A program made the translations under genes and the position numbers. Of a stretch of 64,000 bases of DNA, positions 8,694 to 19,673 are shown one piece after another. Within the stretch, counting starts at the first letter, position 1. Every line of letters begins with the position of its first letter. The notes under the pieces are model-generated. The model made no database searches and was not told the origin of the DNA. It saw only the letters and a list, made by a program, of their open reading frames with translations. The DNA is from Streptococcus iniae (GTDB lineage: Bacteria; Bacillota; Bacilli; Lactobacillales; Streptococcaceae): NCBI RefSeq assembly GCF_030732225.1, contig NZ_CP132230.1, positions 152,001 to 216,000 of the forward strand, in the 5' to 3' direction.

Positions 8694-10193
8694 TCATAAA
8701 AAATGTTGTGCAATATGCTGTTGATAGTGCTCTTCTTGCAAGCAGAGAATCTTATGTTGGATTCTATTAAGGTGCTCATGCGGGTTCACATAGTCAAAAT
8801 GCGTGACATAACTTCCCTGTGCTAGCTCCTTTTTTACAAATGGAATCAAGTCCTGATGCGTAATCACAAGATCAGGCGAAGCCTGTTTAATCTTATAGAT
8901 ATCATCTGCCAACGAATAGTAAGTCGAAAAAGAGATCGTCTCAGACGATAAGTAATTATCGAGATATTCCCTGATCAGCTGGTCATTAATAGCATCACTT
9001 GTGATTAAGGTGACTTGAAGCGGTGCTAAAGTGTTGCGAAGCCATTGCTCAATATGGCTGCAAAACAAGAAAAAGTAGTGCTGATTCAGTGACGTCCTGT
9101 TATGTTGACCTAACCAGTCAGTGACAATAGGCCTAAGAGCAGCCACAACCTTGGGATTGCCCGGATAATGATCTGACGAAAAATAATGGGGTTCAGGAAT
9201 AAACTGCTGCACATCTAAAATGAAATACCTGGCAAAAAAGATAACAATTTTTAGTAAACGGTCATCATTTTTCGGTGCCAAAGGCAGCAAGTCTGAAACA
9301 GCCTGGTAAAGGGAAGCAAAAGCAGGATGGGATTTAAAAATCAGCAAGAGTTGCTCAGTATGCCCATCTGACCATTTTTGAGCAGCAAAAGAATTAGCAG
9401 CCGTCAAATGAATCAACAAGAGGTAATCAAAATCCCTTTGTCCAAAACGAATCTTGTAGCGAGGTTCAATAATCTGCTTTGCACAATGGTGAATATCCTC
9501 GTAGACAAAGAAGGTTTTTAACTGCTTTAACATTTCTGAAGGTGGGTTTTCAACCCCCTTGTCATGCCGTTTCCAAGAAAGGGCCAACAAAATATCATAA
9601 AAGACAAAGGACTCAGATAAGGTTTCAGAAGCCCGTAAGTTGGTTGAGCCTGTAAATAAAAATTCACGGATAACCATCTTGTCTTTAGCTGTCAATTCAC
9701 AGAGTTTAAGACCAAATTTCGACTGCAAGAAAGCAATGAAAAATCGAATCCGATACTCTTCCCCACAGATGCTTGTTTTAGACAGACCTAGCCCAAACTC
9801 TTGCAAAAGAGCAACAATGGTTTCACGGGTCCTATAAGCAGCAGAAGTGGATAAAAACCGTTCCTTGGTAAAGACCCCAAGGGGTTGTTTTGCCTCATCA
9901 TTTGTCACTAAAAAAGTGAGCATTTGCAAAACTTGTGACTGATTGTAAATAGCATGTAAAAAAACAGTTTTACTGACGGAGCTGAACTGGCAAGTAACCA
10001 GACCTTTGTCAATATTAACCCACAGTTTTCCAGTAAACATAGCACTCAAATGGGCCATGTATTTCTTAACCTGTGAAGCAGACAAAGCTGTTTTCAAACT
10101 AAGATCAGCTAGAGAAATCACTGGGCTATTAAACAACACCTCCAGCAGATTTTTCTTATCTAAAATTTTTTGCTCTAAATAATGTTCAATCAA
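8694..10193 (-). CDS. RofA-like (RALP) transcriptional regulator
   Basis: 499 residues, starting MIEHYLEQKILDKKNLLEVLF, closely like RofA/Nra/RALP regulators of pyogenic streptococci (start, the FLSTSAAYRTRE helix-turn-helix, GEEYRIRFFIAFLQSKFG, SFVFYDILLALSWKRH). N-terminal winged helix-turn-helix domains bind DNA. The middle resembles PRD-like domains and the C-terminus an EIIB-like fold in this superfamily. RALPs control surface adhesins and matrix-binding proteins. The RofA-like regulator Rga controls srr1 in group B streptococcus, so the convergent SRR gene is the obvious candidate target (inference). Confidence 0.9.
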   Translation of the reverse strand: MIEHYLEQKILDKKNLLEVLFNSPVISLADLSLKTALSASQVKKYMAHLSAMFTGKLWVNIDKGLVTCQFSSVSKTVFLHAIYNQSQVLQMLTFLVTNDEAKQPLGVFTKERFLSTSAAYRTRETIVALLQEFGLGLSKTSICGEEYRIRFFIAFLQSKFGLKLCELTAKDKMVIREFLFTGSTNLRASETLSESFVFYDILLALSWKRHDKGVENPPSEMLKQLKTFFVYEDIHHCAKQIIEPRYKIRFGQRDFDYLLLIHLTAANSFAAQKWSDGHTEQLLLIFKSHPAFASLYQAVSDLLPLAPKNDDRLLKIVIFFARYFILDVQQFIPEPHYFSSDHYPGNPKVVAALRPIVTDWLGQHNRTSLNQHYFFLFCSHIEQWLRNTLAPLQVTLITSDAINDQLIREYLDNYLSSETISFSTYYSLADDIYKIKQASPDLVITHQDLIPFVKKELAQGSYVTHFDYVNPHEHLNRIQHKILCLQEEHYQQHIAQHFL

Positions 10194-10217
10194 AAGAGCT
10201 CTCCCCTCTTAAAATTG

Positions 10218-10246
10218 CCAGTAGCCCTAAAGCCTGCGACTACTGG
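10218..10246. other. Inverted repeat upstream of the RofA-like gene
   Basis: CCAGTAG (10218-10224) and CTACTGG (10240-10246) are perfect arms. They lie about 25 bp before the regulator's ATG, so on the minus strand they would be in its leader or act as an operator. Two weaker hairpins (GTGCCA...TGGCAC near 10276-10299; GGGCTT...AAGCCC near 10397-10411) follow in the same 261-bp gap. Confidence 0.4.
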
Positions 10247-10454
10247 ACAGTTCTCCATTAATCATTTTACAGAAGTGCCACTGATAAAGCAATGGCACAA
10301 ATAAGATAAAAGCAGTAAAAGAGAGTTTGCTAATGCTGCCACTCGAACAGTTATTGAACAAACTCACTCTTACCCCTTAAAACAAGATAAGTCACGGGCT
10401 TTTCAAGCCCATATTCAACCTATCAAGCAATGCCAATTCACAGCAAGTCCCCTC

Positions 10455-11897
10455 TTACTGGAATTCTTTTTGCAGATTTTCCCGCAGATACTTATTAAGA
10501 CGTGACAAGGCTAAGCTTGGCACTAACTGGCTGAAATAGTAGACGGAAACATCTGTCATCTCCTCCAAAATGGTGTCTGTCAAGACCAAATCAAAGTTTC
10601 TTTCAATATCCAGAGTCTTCAAATCATGCCCCTTAAAGAGAGTAATCTCAAAAAATTGCCCCAAGTAGGCCTGTAAAAACTGCCCCACATTATGAGATCC
10701 CCTCTCGACAATCAAAAGACGGTGTTTTTTAATCTGATGACTCAAATGCAAAAAGAGATTGTCCCAAGAAATCAACAGAATATAAGCCAAATGCTCAAAA
10801 TCCTTATCACTAAAAGGATGGCAATAGGGCTCAAACACCGTTTTCAAGCGTTTTTCAATCTCCTGATACAGCTTAGGGTAATCCGATTTAAAATAATCCA
10901 AGTAATCCTGACGGTAGTCATAGATTAAAAAGGCCTGATGCTGATCCCAAGGACCAAGCAAAAGCGCGTTATGAAACATAGCCGCCACTTGCTTTTGATT
11001 GGTGATAGCCAGCCCAAATGTTTCTTCCAAATGACCAAGTGCTTCAAGAGCCACAGTCAGTTTATTCTGAGAGGCCTCTTCAATGTCAGTTTCTTCAAAC
11101 AGCAAGCCCTCCTGTAAATAATCCCCAAAAATCTCAGACAAGGTCTCCGCAGACAGGGTCAAACCAAGAGTATTTTCTAACTCCGCAAAATCCTGCCCCA
11201 AAAACCAGTCCAGACTCTTGTCAAAAAAGCGCCCCGTTCGGTAGCCTTTTTGCAGACGAAGAAGGTTAATGGCTGTTAAAATTTTCAGATGATGGTACAG
11301 GGAGAAATCCTGCTCAGCCAGTTGCCCAAGAGGTGACTTCTCTAATAATTGGTCAACCAAATCTTCTTCCAAGTAGCCTGAAAAAGGCCAAACGTGTTGG
11401 TCATAGGCTTCAGAAAAATAGCGCAGGTAAAACAAACGAATAGAAGTCTCGTCTCCGCTTAAAGCAAGCTCTTTGATGTCAATGACAAAATCATAATGAG
11501 CATCTAAATAGGTGTTGGTCTTTTTGAAGAGGCGTTTTAGCGTTGATAAACTGATAAAAAGCTCTTCAGCCAAGACGTCAACCGAATCAAAGTCACTCAG
11601 GAAAAGCTCCTCTAACAGGCGTAGGCCATTAGATTCCAAAATAACCGATTGGTAAAGTTTACGGGCACCAAATTGTTCCTCAAATTGAACTTTTAGGTGT
11701 GAATAAATATATTGGACATCCTTGATTTCAGGAAATGCTTGTAAGGTAGCGATTTCTGTTTGAAGCGTTAAAAAAGAACAATTGAGCTGTTGACAAATGC
11801 TCTTGTAATCACGCAGAGTCTTTTGCTTTTTCAAAAGCATAATAAGTTTTAATTCTCGAACTTGTTGACTAGTAAAAAGTCCAATATTAAATGGCAT
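10455..11897 (-). CDS. Mga-family virulence regulator (paralogue of the M-gene regulator)
   Basis: 480 residues. The start (LFTSQQVRELKLI) and the second helix-turn-helix (LAEELFISLSTLKRLFKKTNTYL) are typical of Mga/MgrC. PRD-like middle domains and an EIIB-like C-terminus (VERGSHNVGQFLQAYLG) follow. It is clearly homologous to the gene at 12487-13974 over its whole length but well diverged, so the duplication is old or one copy was imported. No M-like gene adjoins it. GC is higher than in its neighbour. Mga proteins activate surface-protein promoters and sense sugar phosphorylation through PRD domains; this copy's targets are unknown. Confidence 0.9.
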   Translation of the reverse strand: MPFNIGLFTSQQVRELKLIMLLKKQKTLRDYKSICQQLNCSFLTLQTEIATLQAFPEIKDVQYIYSHLKVQFEEQFGARKLYQSVILESNGLRLLEELFLSDFDSVDVLAEELFISLSTLKRLFKKTNTYLDAHYDFVIDIKELALSGDETSIRLFYLRYFSEAYDQHVWPFSGYLEEDLVDQLLEKSPLGQLAEQDFSLYHHLKILTAINLLRLQKGYRTGRFFDKSLDWFLGQDFAELENTLGLTLSAETLSEIFGDYLQEGLLFEETDIEEASQNKLTVALEALGHLEETFGLAITNQKQVAAMFHNALLLGPWDQHQAFLIYDYRQDYLDYFKSDYPKLYQEIEKRLKTVFEPYCHPFSDKDFEHLAYILLISWDNLFLHLSHQIKKHRLLIVERGSHNVGQFLQAYLGQFFEITLFKGHDLKTLDIERNFDLVLTDTILEEMTDVSVYYFSQLVPSLALSRLNKYLRENLQKEFQ

Positions 11898-12486
11898 ACT
11901 ACCTCCTCAGTAGCAATGAAAAAGCCATTTTCATTGCTAGATTATTAAGTTATGTTGAGCTTTAATGTGAATATTTCGAGTGGAATTACTTTAATACATT
12001 AACTTAATTACCAAAAGATGTCAAATAATAAAAACTTCATTTTTTTCAGGCCTCTGTATATTTTCAAGGGATTGTGTCTTTTAATTAGGAAGAAAAGCTT
12101 CTAATTTGGCGATTTTATTCAATTGTTGAATAAAATCATAAAAGATGATTTTTATTTGATGTGTAAAATTATTTATAATAATCCCTGTGTCTTTATGTGA
12201 AATTTCAAGTTAGAATTGCTGTGATATATCATGGCTTCAATAAAAAAACAATGACATATTTGTCATTGACAGAAAATAAAAAAAGAGAAGGAAAAACCCA
12301 ACTTCTCTCTAAAACAGATAATAAAAACTATTTTTGGACAGTTTAATGCTTATGCTTAAGCCATTAAACCGGTTTTTAAATGGGTGTTGCAAAGACTGGA
12401 CTTCAAATTAACAGCTATCTCCCCTATAATGAAAGTGACTTTTAATGTGAACGTTTTCGAAAAAGGGTGGAAGAAGGAAAAACCTT
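11898..12486. other. 589-bp intergenic region between the two Mga-family genes
   Basis: No coding region is supported. It holds the promoter side of the 10455 gene, and three notable inverted repeats: 12111-12137 (GATTTTATTCAA, TTG, exact complement), 12249-12268 (CAATGACA, TATT, TGTCATTG) and 12341-12369 (GTTTAATG...CATTAAAC). The minus-strand terminator of the upstream regulator gene lies at 12277-12312. The stretch is very AT-rich. Confidence 0.55.
12277..12312 (-). terminator. Terminator of the MgrC gene
   Basis: On the minus strand AGAGAAG and CTTCTCT pair around a loop and are followed by a T run (reads as TTTTTTTATTTT). Confidence 0.65.
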
Positions 12487-13974
12487 TTAAGAGGTCAGTT
12501 TAAAGCGGTTTTGGATCTTATGTTTAAGATGCTTATTGAGTTCCGCTAAGGCAATGCTTGGCACCAACTGACTAAAGAAATAAACATCGACCCCGTCAAT
12601 CTGCTCAAGACTGACATCTGTTAAGACGAGATCGTATTTGCCTTCAATATGTGCTTTTTTGATGTCCATTTCTTGGTGAATGGTAATGTCAAAAAATTGT
12701 CCTGCAAAGCCTTGTAAAAATTGCCCCACATTGCAAGAACCCTTTTCAATGACCAAGAGTTTTTGCTTGCTAATGGCATTACTTAGTTGCATGAAAAGGT
12801 TATCCCAGTTAATTAAAAGGACATAAAGCATGTGATTGAGGTCTTTGTCTTGCATGTCGACGCCTTTCTTATCATAAGTCGCTTCAATGCTATCACAAAG
12901 AGACTGCCATAAATCTGGGTAGTTGCTTTTAAAGTAGTCAAGGAAGGGTTTACGGTAATCATAAATCAAAAAGTTTTCATAAATATCATAGTCCCCAAGA
13001 ATGGTTGCATTGTGTAAGTGACGGCAAATCTCGTCCTTGTTTGCGATTTCTAGGGGCAATCCCTTTTCAATAGTAAGCATAAGTTGGCTCCAATCATGGA
13101 AGTCAACTTTTTGATTGTCCTCATCGGCTAGAGGAATCTTTTGGAAATTAACCATGACATCCTCCAAAAAGAAGGCAGAGAACATTTCAGACAAGGCCAG
13201 ACAGTTAAGGGGTTCTAGAAAGTCTGTTTCAAACTTGTCATGCAAATCAGTAAAAGCAGACTCATCCTCTAGTTGGTGGCAGAGGTCTTGAGCTAGGGGA
13301 TAAACGTCATTGACACGGTAGCCTTGCGAGAAGCGCACCAAGTGGACGCCAGCCATGATTTTTAAATGGTGCAACAGCGAGTAGTCAATTGGGGCATCCA
13401 GCTGTTTAGCACTGAGGTGAATCAGGTCTTCAAGAGCACTCTCGCTAACCAAGTCGTCAAAAGGCCAATCATGTTTGTCATAGGCTTCTGAAAAGTACTT
13501 GAGGTAAAAGAGTCGGATTTGCTTTTCATTGCCCACGATACTGAACTGTTTAATGTCAATCTTACAATCAAAGGTTTGTTTCAAGTAAGTGTTGGTTCGT
13601 TTAATCAGACGCTTTAAGGTTGATAGGCTAATAAAGAGGTTACTAGCCAGTGTATCTAAATTGTGGCACTCATTAAAGAAGAAAGATTCCATCAAGCGAA
13701 GGGTCGGTGCGTCAAGCAGAACAGACTGGTAGAGTTTTTGTGGGCCGTAAGCTTTATGGTAATCAATGGTCAAATGAGACTCTATATAAGGAAAGGAAGA
13801 AATTCCTGGAAAGGTGCTTAAGTGGGCCAACTCAGATTGCAGGGTGATAAAAGAGCAATCCAGTTGACGGCAAATGGTTTTATAATCAAAAGCCTCTTTG
13901 TCTTGGCTCAGTAATTTAATGAGATTAAGTTCTCGGAGTTGTTGGGTGGAAAAAAGATCTTTTTTACTTGGCAT
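12487..13974 (-). CDS. mgrC: Mga/MgrC-type activator divergent from the M-like gene
   Basis: 495 residues beginning near LFSTQQLRELNLIKLL, with LASNLFISLSTLKRLIKRTNTYL as the DNA-recognition helix-turn-helix. It has PRD-like central domains and a C-terminal EIIB-like domain (VIEKGSCNVGQFLQGFAGQ). Mga is the stand-alone activator of emm and related genes; in group C/G streptococci the orthologue is called mgrC. Here it is transcribed away from the M-like gene with about 260 bp between the starts, rather than in the usual same-direction GAS layout. PRD histidines could link it to PTS activity, as known for Mga. Confidence 0.88.
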   Translation of the reverse strand: MPSKKDLFSTQQLRELNLIKLLSQDKEAFDYKTICRQLDCSFITLQSELAHLSTFPGISSFPYIESHLTIDYHKAYGPQKLYQSVLLDAPTLRLMESFFFNECHNLDTLASNLFISLSTLKRLIKRTNTYLKQTFDCKIDIKQFSIVGNEKQIRLFYLKYFSEAYDKHDWPFDDLVSESALEDLIHLSAKQLDAPIDYSLLHHLKIMAGVHLVRFSQGYRVNDVYPLAQDLCHQLEDESAFTDLHDKFETDFLEPLNCLALSEMFSAFFLEDVMVNFQKIPLADEDNQKVDFHDWSQLMLTIEKGLPLEIANKDEICRHLHNATILGDYDIYENFLIYDYRKPFLDYFKSNYPDLWQSLCDSIEATYDKKGVDMQDKDLNHMLYVLLINWDNLFMQLSNAISKQKLLVIEKGSCNVGQFLQGFAGQFFDITIHQEMDIKKAHIEGKYDLVLTDVSLEQIDGVDVYFFSQLVPSIALAELNKHLKHKIQNRFKLTS

Positions 13975-14120
13975 GCATCTGCCTCCTGCAGGAATTTTTT
14001 GGCCTATTAAATAGGAAGAAAGTGTTTAAAATTGCTCATAAAAATGTAACTATTTTAATTATAACTATTATAACATTTAATAAAAGGTTATAAGCTAAAA
14101 ATACCATTAAAAAACTGGGC

Positions 14121-14149
14121 TTTATTCTCATTTAAAACTCATATATACT
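14121..14149 (+). promoter_or_regulatory. Candidate M-like gene promoter with weak -35
   Basis: TATACT (14144-14149) is a good -10. The hexamer 17 bp upstream (TTTATT) is a poor -35, which fits a promoter that needs an activator such as Mga/MgrC bound upstream. AT-rich sequence at 14040-14120 is the likely binding area. Confidence 0.4.
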
Positions 14150-14235
14150 AATTTTATAGATTGACCCAACTTGCCCTCAAAGAGCAGCAAGATTGCAATC
14201 ATAATATTAGGAAGAAAATAAGGAGAACCCTAAAC

Positions 14236-15801
14236 ATGGCTAAACAAATCAAAGCCCGTAAACATGCCTTGCGCAAAATGATCACATCAGCAGTCCTTGC
14301 CGGAACAGCAATCACAACCATCGGTGGTGCAATGGGAAGCGTCACAACAGTAAAAGCGGATAGTGATAGATTAACCTTGGAAGAAAAAATGGAAGCGTTA
14401 AGAAAGGTAGTTACTAGAGAAGTATTAATAGGTTATGCTAATAATAATCCAAGATTTGGTTTTTGGATGTCGTTACAACAATTAGAAAAAGAAATTGATA
14501 AAACCCAACGTTTAACTTGGGAAAATAAAAGAATGGAAGAGACTCTAAAAAGTAAAGTTGAAAGAATTAATGAAGCTGGAGTGCTCTTATCAAAGAAACA
14601 AAAAGATTTAAATGAAGCAGAAGCAAAAATTACAGATCTTAATTCAAAACAAACGGATTTAACAAATCAAAAAGAACAAGTAGAAAAAGAATTAAAAGAT
14701 ACTAAAGATAAACTTAAAGATTCGATTGCTAATGCTTCAAGGATTGCTGAGCATGAAGCAATTCGCTCAGCAGGTCTTGAAAATCAAGTGAAATCATTAC
14801 GTGATGTAACAAAGTCACTTGTTTCAACTATCAATACTTTGACTAAAGAGTCAGCAACAATTAAAGCTAAAATGGCTGAAATTCAAGAAGAGGCTAATAA
14901 AAAAATTGCAGCAGTACAAACAGAATTAGAAAATATTGATAGTGAAAATCAAAGCCTATCTACAGCTAACGAGCAATTAAAAGCAGATTTGGAACAAGCT
15001 GCACGAGAATTAGATACGCTTCAAAGTTCTTACTATACAGTAGAAAATGAAAAGGCTGAACTTCAAAAACAATTGGCAGAAAAAGATGCTAAGATTGCGG
15101 AACTTGAAGCAAACAACACAGAATTAACAGCAACTGTTGCTGATTTGACTAAAGCATTAGAAGCGGCTAAGAAAGAAGCAGAAGAAAAACCTGCTCTTAA
15201 AGCTAAAGTTGCAGAATTAGAAAAAGCTCTTGCAGAAGCTAAAGGTTTAGGGACTAAAGTTGCAGAACTTGAAAAAGACCTTGAGAAAGCACAAGCAGAA
15301 GCTAAAGACCTTGAAACTAAACTAGCAGAAACAAAAGCTGAATTGGAAAAAGTTCAAGCTGAAAAAGCAGAACTTGAAGCAACTATTGAAAAAATGAAGA
15401 AAGAGCATGCTGAAGAGCTTGACAAACTAAATGCTCTTCTTGCTGACAAAGAAAAACTTGTGGAAGCTTTGAACAAAGAAATCGAAGCGCTTAAGAAAGA
15501 CTTTGACGAAAAATCAAACCATTCTGCACAAGAAAAAGCTAAGTTCCAAGAAGAACTGGAACGCCTCAAAAAAGAATTGGCTGCTAAGATCAACATGCCA
15601 ATGGGCAACACCAAAGGCATGGCAAACGCTGCTGGAAACGCGCAAACTCCAGCTAACAACGGTCAAAACAACGCTGTTAAGAACCAATTGCCATCAACAG
15701 GTGATAAAGCAGGTAACCCATTCTTCACAGCAAGTGCTATCGCGGTTATGGTTGGAGCTGGTACTCTAGCATACGGCCGTAAACGCAAAGAGGAAGAATA
15801 A
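14236..15801 (+). CDS. M-like coiled-coil LPXTG surface protein
   Basis: 521 residues from the ATG preceded by AGGAG at 14221-14225. An upstream in-frame TTG at 14161 is less likely. The signal peptide ends near TTVKA-DSD and has only a degenerate YSIRK-type motif (HALRKMITSAVLAG), unlike classical emm signals. The mature part is almost wholly coiled coil with heptads. Central KVAELEK/AEAK-type repeats (near 15190-15360) do not match standard emm C repeats. A short Gly/Asn/Pro-rich wall region precedes LPSTG (485-489), a membrane span and a KRKEEE tail. The N-terminal ~200 residues are AT-rich, as expected for a variable exposed tip. It probably binds fibrinogen, Ig or other plasma proteins, but the ligand is not readable here. 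Confidence 0.9.
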   Translation: MAKQIKARKHALRKMITSAVLAGTAITTIGGAMGSVTTVKADSDRLTLEEKMEALRKVVTREVLIGYANNNPRFGFWMSLQQLEKEIDKTQRLTWENKRMEETLKSKVERINEAGVLLSKKQKDLNEAEAKITDLNSKQTDLTNQKEQVEKELKDTKDKLKDSIANASRIAEHEAIRSAGLENQVKSLRDVTKSLVSTINTLTKESATIKAKMAEIQEEANKKIAAVQTELENIDSENQSLSTANEQLKADLEQAARELDTLQSSYYTVENEKAELQKQLAEKDAKIAELEANNTELTATVADLTKALEAAKKEAEEKPALKAKVAELEKALAEAKGLGTKVAELEKDLEKAQAEAKDLETKLAETKAELEKVQAEKAELEATIEKMKKEHAEELDKLNALLADKEKLVEALNKEIEALKKDFDEKSNHSAQEKAKFQEELERLKKELAAKINMPMGNTKGMANAAGNAQTPANNGQNNAVKNQLPSTGDKAGNPFFTASAIAVMVGAGTLAYGRKRKEEE

Positions 15802-15831
15802 GCTTTCCCTTGCAACCTTTTCATAGACACA

Positions 15832-15866
15832 CCCCCTATAAGTCCACTGGACTTATAGGGGGTTTT
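15832..15866 (+). terminator. Strong terminator after the M-like gene
   Basis: CCCCCTATAAGTCCA and TGGACTTATAGGGGG form a near-perfect 15-bp stem followed by TTTT. Confidence 0.9.
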
Positions 15867-15911
15867 GACATTCAAAACTCCTACTGATGTCAGTAGAAGT
15901 TGTGGGGGAGC

Positions 15912-17162
15912 TTAATTGTTAATGTCTTCTTGTGTGGTGCGGCCTTGGTCTAGGAGGGCTTGGACAATTTTTTGGTCCCTGAGTTTGACAGAGTCATTAA
16001 TGGTTTCAGCTGACTTGATGATAGCGTGTTCTAATTGGCTGCGTTTTTGGCGGCCGCTATCAATGGCTGCGATAATGCCATTGTTTTGGGTCACTAAGCT
16101 CTCTGCCAATGCAGTGACTGACTGGATTGAAAGGGTGGTGCCTTGGGCTGATTGTTCCAGTTTTGGAATAGCTTCCTTGCTGGTTTCAGCCAGCATTTGC
16201 AGTGCTGCATTGTTGGCATTAACGATAGCATCAGCGGTTACCCCAGACTTAACCGACTGTTGCAACATCCCAAGTTGGGCAATGGCTAATTTCATGGTTG
16301 GGATTGTGTTGCGACGGAGCATCCCTAGTTTTTGGCGCATGTCAGAGGACACTTTGACCAGATTCCGCATTTGCGGAGTGGTTGCCCAGGCCACATACAT
16401 ACGGCTCAGGTACTCGGTGTGTTGTTGCTCTAAGGTGTTAATCACTTCTGTTGTACGGGCTAACTGGTTGCTGATTTTTTGGTATTGAGGAGTAGTAGAC
16501 TCTAGTGTCGAGAGTTCTTCTTGAAGAGCGACTGCCCGTGCTGAGGCTTCTTTTTGGCTGGCTTCGACAAAGGCGATAACCCCAACCAGGTTTTCGATAG
16601 ACTTGGTATTGTCTTCAATCAAGAGTTCTGCCGAGACAATGTTGCGAGCTAGTGTGTCTTCTTGTTTGACAACGGCAGCAGCCATGCCGTCTATTTTTTG
16701 TTCAATGCTTTTAGAATCAAAGTAGAATTCTTGCAGGCTGTCCTTGCTTTGTTTGAAGAGTTTTTGCAAAAGGTTTGGTTTCTTTTCCAAATCAGCAGGG
16801 CTAGCATCCTTGTACTTTGCAATAAAGCCATTTAGTTCTCTGTTTGTATTTTTAAGTAGGTCATCCACCTGCGGGATTTCCAATTTTTTTTGCTCACTAA
16901 GGATATGGTTAACAGTAGCATTAACCCCCTCAACGGCAGCTTGCCCGAAATCTAAGAGGGCATTTTGGTCGCTCATAAAGTTATCCACAAGGGCAGGAAC
17001 CTTAGCGGTGATGGCCTCTTGTTGTTCTGTGGATAATTTGTCAAAAAAGGCAACTTGGCCTGTTTGGTTTGTGGGTAAGTCGGTGATGATTTCAGTGGTT
17101 TTATCGGTTTTGCTTAAACTGCTGTTGGCAATAGCGTCAATATCAAAATTAAAGTCACTCAT
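15912..17162 (-). CDS. telA: TelA-family toxic anion resistance protein
   Basis: 416 residues of mostly helical sequence typical of the TelA family (TelA/KlaA, tellurite resistance annotation): the N-terminus is FNFDIDAIANSS, then long amphipathic helices (LLIEDNTKSIENLVGVIAF, YVAWATTPQMRNLVKVS, IPTMKLAIAQLGMLQ). No membrane segment. It lies 20 bp downstream of the xpaC gene, an association conserved in Firmicutes. The true role is poorly known; envelope or antimicrobial stress has been proposed for the family. Confidence 0.88.
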   Translation of the reverse strand: MSDFNFDIDAIANSSLSKTDKTTEIITDLPTNQTGQVAFFDKLSTEQQEAITAKVPALVDNFMSDQNALLDFGQAAVEGVNATVNHILSEQKKLEIPQVDDLLKNTNRELNGFIAKYKDASPADLEKKPNLLQKLFKQSKDSLQEFYFDSKSIEQKIDGMAAAVVKQEDTLARNIVSAELLIEDNTKSIENLVGVIAFVEASQKEASARAVALQEELSTLESTTPQYQKISNQLARTTEVINTLEQQHTEYLSRMYVAWATTPQMRNLVKVSSDMRQKLGMLRRNTIPTMKLAIAQLGMLQQSVKSGVTADAIVNANNAALQMLAETSKEAIPKLEQSAQGTTLSIQSVTALAESLVTQNNGIIAAIDSGRQKRSQLEHAIIKSAETINDSVKLRDQKIVQALLDQGRTTQEDINN

Positions 17163-17182
17163 AGGGATCTCTCTTTCTATAG

Positions 17183-18010
17183 CTAGTTTCTAGGGTCCTG
17201 CATCATGCGCAGGCTAACTTCAAAGTCTTTTAAGGCACTCTCATTGAGCTTGCGCAGGTTTTCATCCAAGTCTAAATCAAACGTCTTGATAGCTTCAAGC
17301 GCCTTGTCCAAGCGTTCTTGAGCATTGTAGTAGTCTTTAGGTGACTCCTTAATCTGCAAATAACCTGTCAAAATATCATAAAACTGCTGCATGCTACTGT
17401 TGTGGATGGCTGTTAACTCTTCGGTGTTATCGGCTTCTTCAAGTTTTTTCAGAATCCGTTTATGATCGGTTTGCACATTATGATAGAATGCTTTCAGTTC
17501 TGGTGCAATCTTGTCAATCTGCTGCTCAAATACCGCACCGCTGTCCAGCTCTTGCTCGATTTGCAAATGCTCTAATTGCAGTAAGGTTTCCACTTTGACT
17601 TCATCAGCTTTGCTATTAATCCGGTCAAAGACCTCTTTAGGCAGATGTTCTTTGAGTTGATAGGACTCTGATTTGATGTTTTGGAGTTTGTCCAAGAGGT
17701 GTCTGGCGGTCAACTGAAAGTTTTCGGTGTCCTTGTTTAGGATGTAGTCGCTGAGCTGGCGCTTCTGACGGTCTGCTAGATGAACCGTATCTTTGAGCTG
17801 CTGAATCCGTTTTGCCATGTCTTGGTTTTGCAGGTAGCTTTGCCGTTTCCGGACACCCCTAAAGGTGACACCCAAGCCTACCATGGCAAAGAACAAAAAG
17901 CCATCTGCTAGTAGTTGACTCAGGTTAATGATGATAATGCCGTAAACTAAAAACCAAAGCCATCTGGGCATTTTAGGGATAAGACGAATAATGGGGTCGA
18001 ATTTTTGCAT
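17183..18010 (-). CDS. XpaC-family membrane protein (BCIP hydrolysis annotation)
   Basis: 275 residues from the ATG at 18010 (MQKFDPIIRLIPK), chosen because AAAGAG lies at the right distance. An in-frame ATG at 18067 adds 19 residues of low-complexity text and is less likely. Two adjacent membrane spans (about residues 20-60) are followed by a cytosolic helical domain. The name '5-bromo-4-chloroindolyl phosphate hydrolysis' comes from an old B. subtilis phenotype; no hydrolase motif is visible. It forms a two-gene operon with telA. Confidence 0.8.
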   Translation of the reverse strand: MQKFDPIIRLIPKMPRWLWFLVYGIIIINLSQLLADGFLFFAMVGLGVTFRGVRKRQSYLQNQDMAKRIQQLKDTVHLADRQKRQLSDYILNKDTENFQLTARHLLDKLQNIKSESYQLKEHLPKEVFDRINSKADEVKVETLLQLEHLQIEQELDSGAVFEQQIDKIAPELKAFYHNVQTDHKRILKKLEEADNTEELTAIHNSSMQQFYDILTGYLQIKESPKDYYNAQERLDKALEAIKTFDLDLDENLRKLNESALKDFEVSLRMMQDPRN

Positions 18011-18156
18011 TTTTGTTATCTCTTTCTTGCAATCTTTTGGGAGGGGGAATTCCCAGTCTCTACCCATATTTTACCTTAAAAAATGCTTTTCTAAAAGGAA
18101 TTACCGTGATTTTGAGGGGGGTATGAGATCATTTTTAGGAACTTATGACTTGATGA

Positions 18157-19665
<1,509 letters not shown>

Positions 19666-19673
19666 GCATAAGT

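Noticed and set aside
14161..14235. TTG-initiated extension of the M-like protein
   Set aside because: ATG 14236 has a good AGGAG and yields a proper signal peptide; the extension would bury it.
15354..15659. Minus-strand ORF inside the M-like gene
   Set aside because: Mirror of the coiled-coil coding sequence; no independent start signal.
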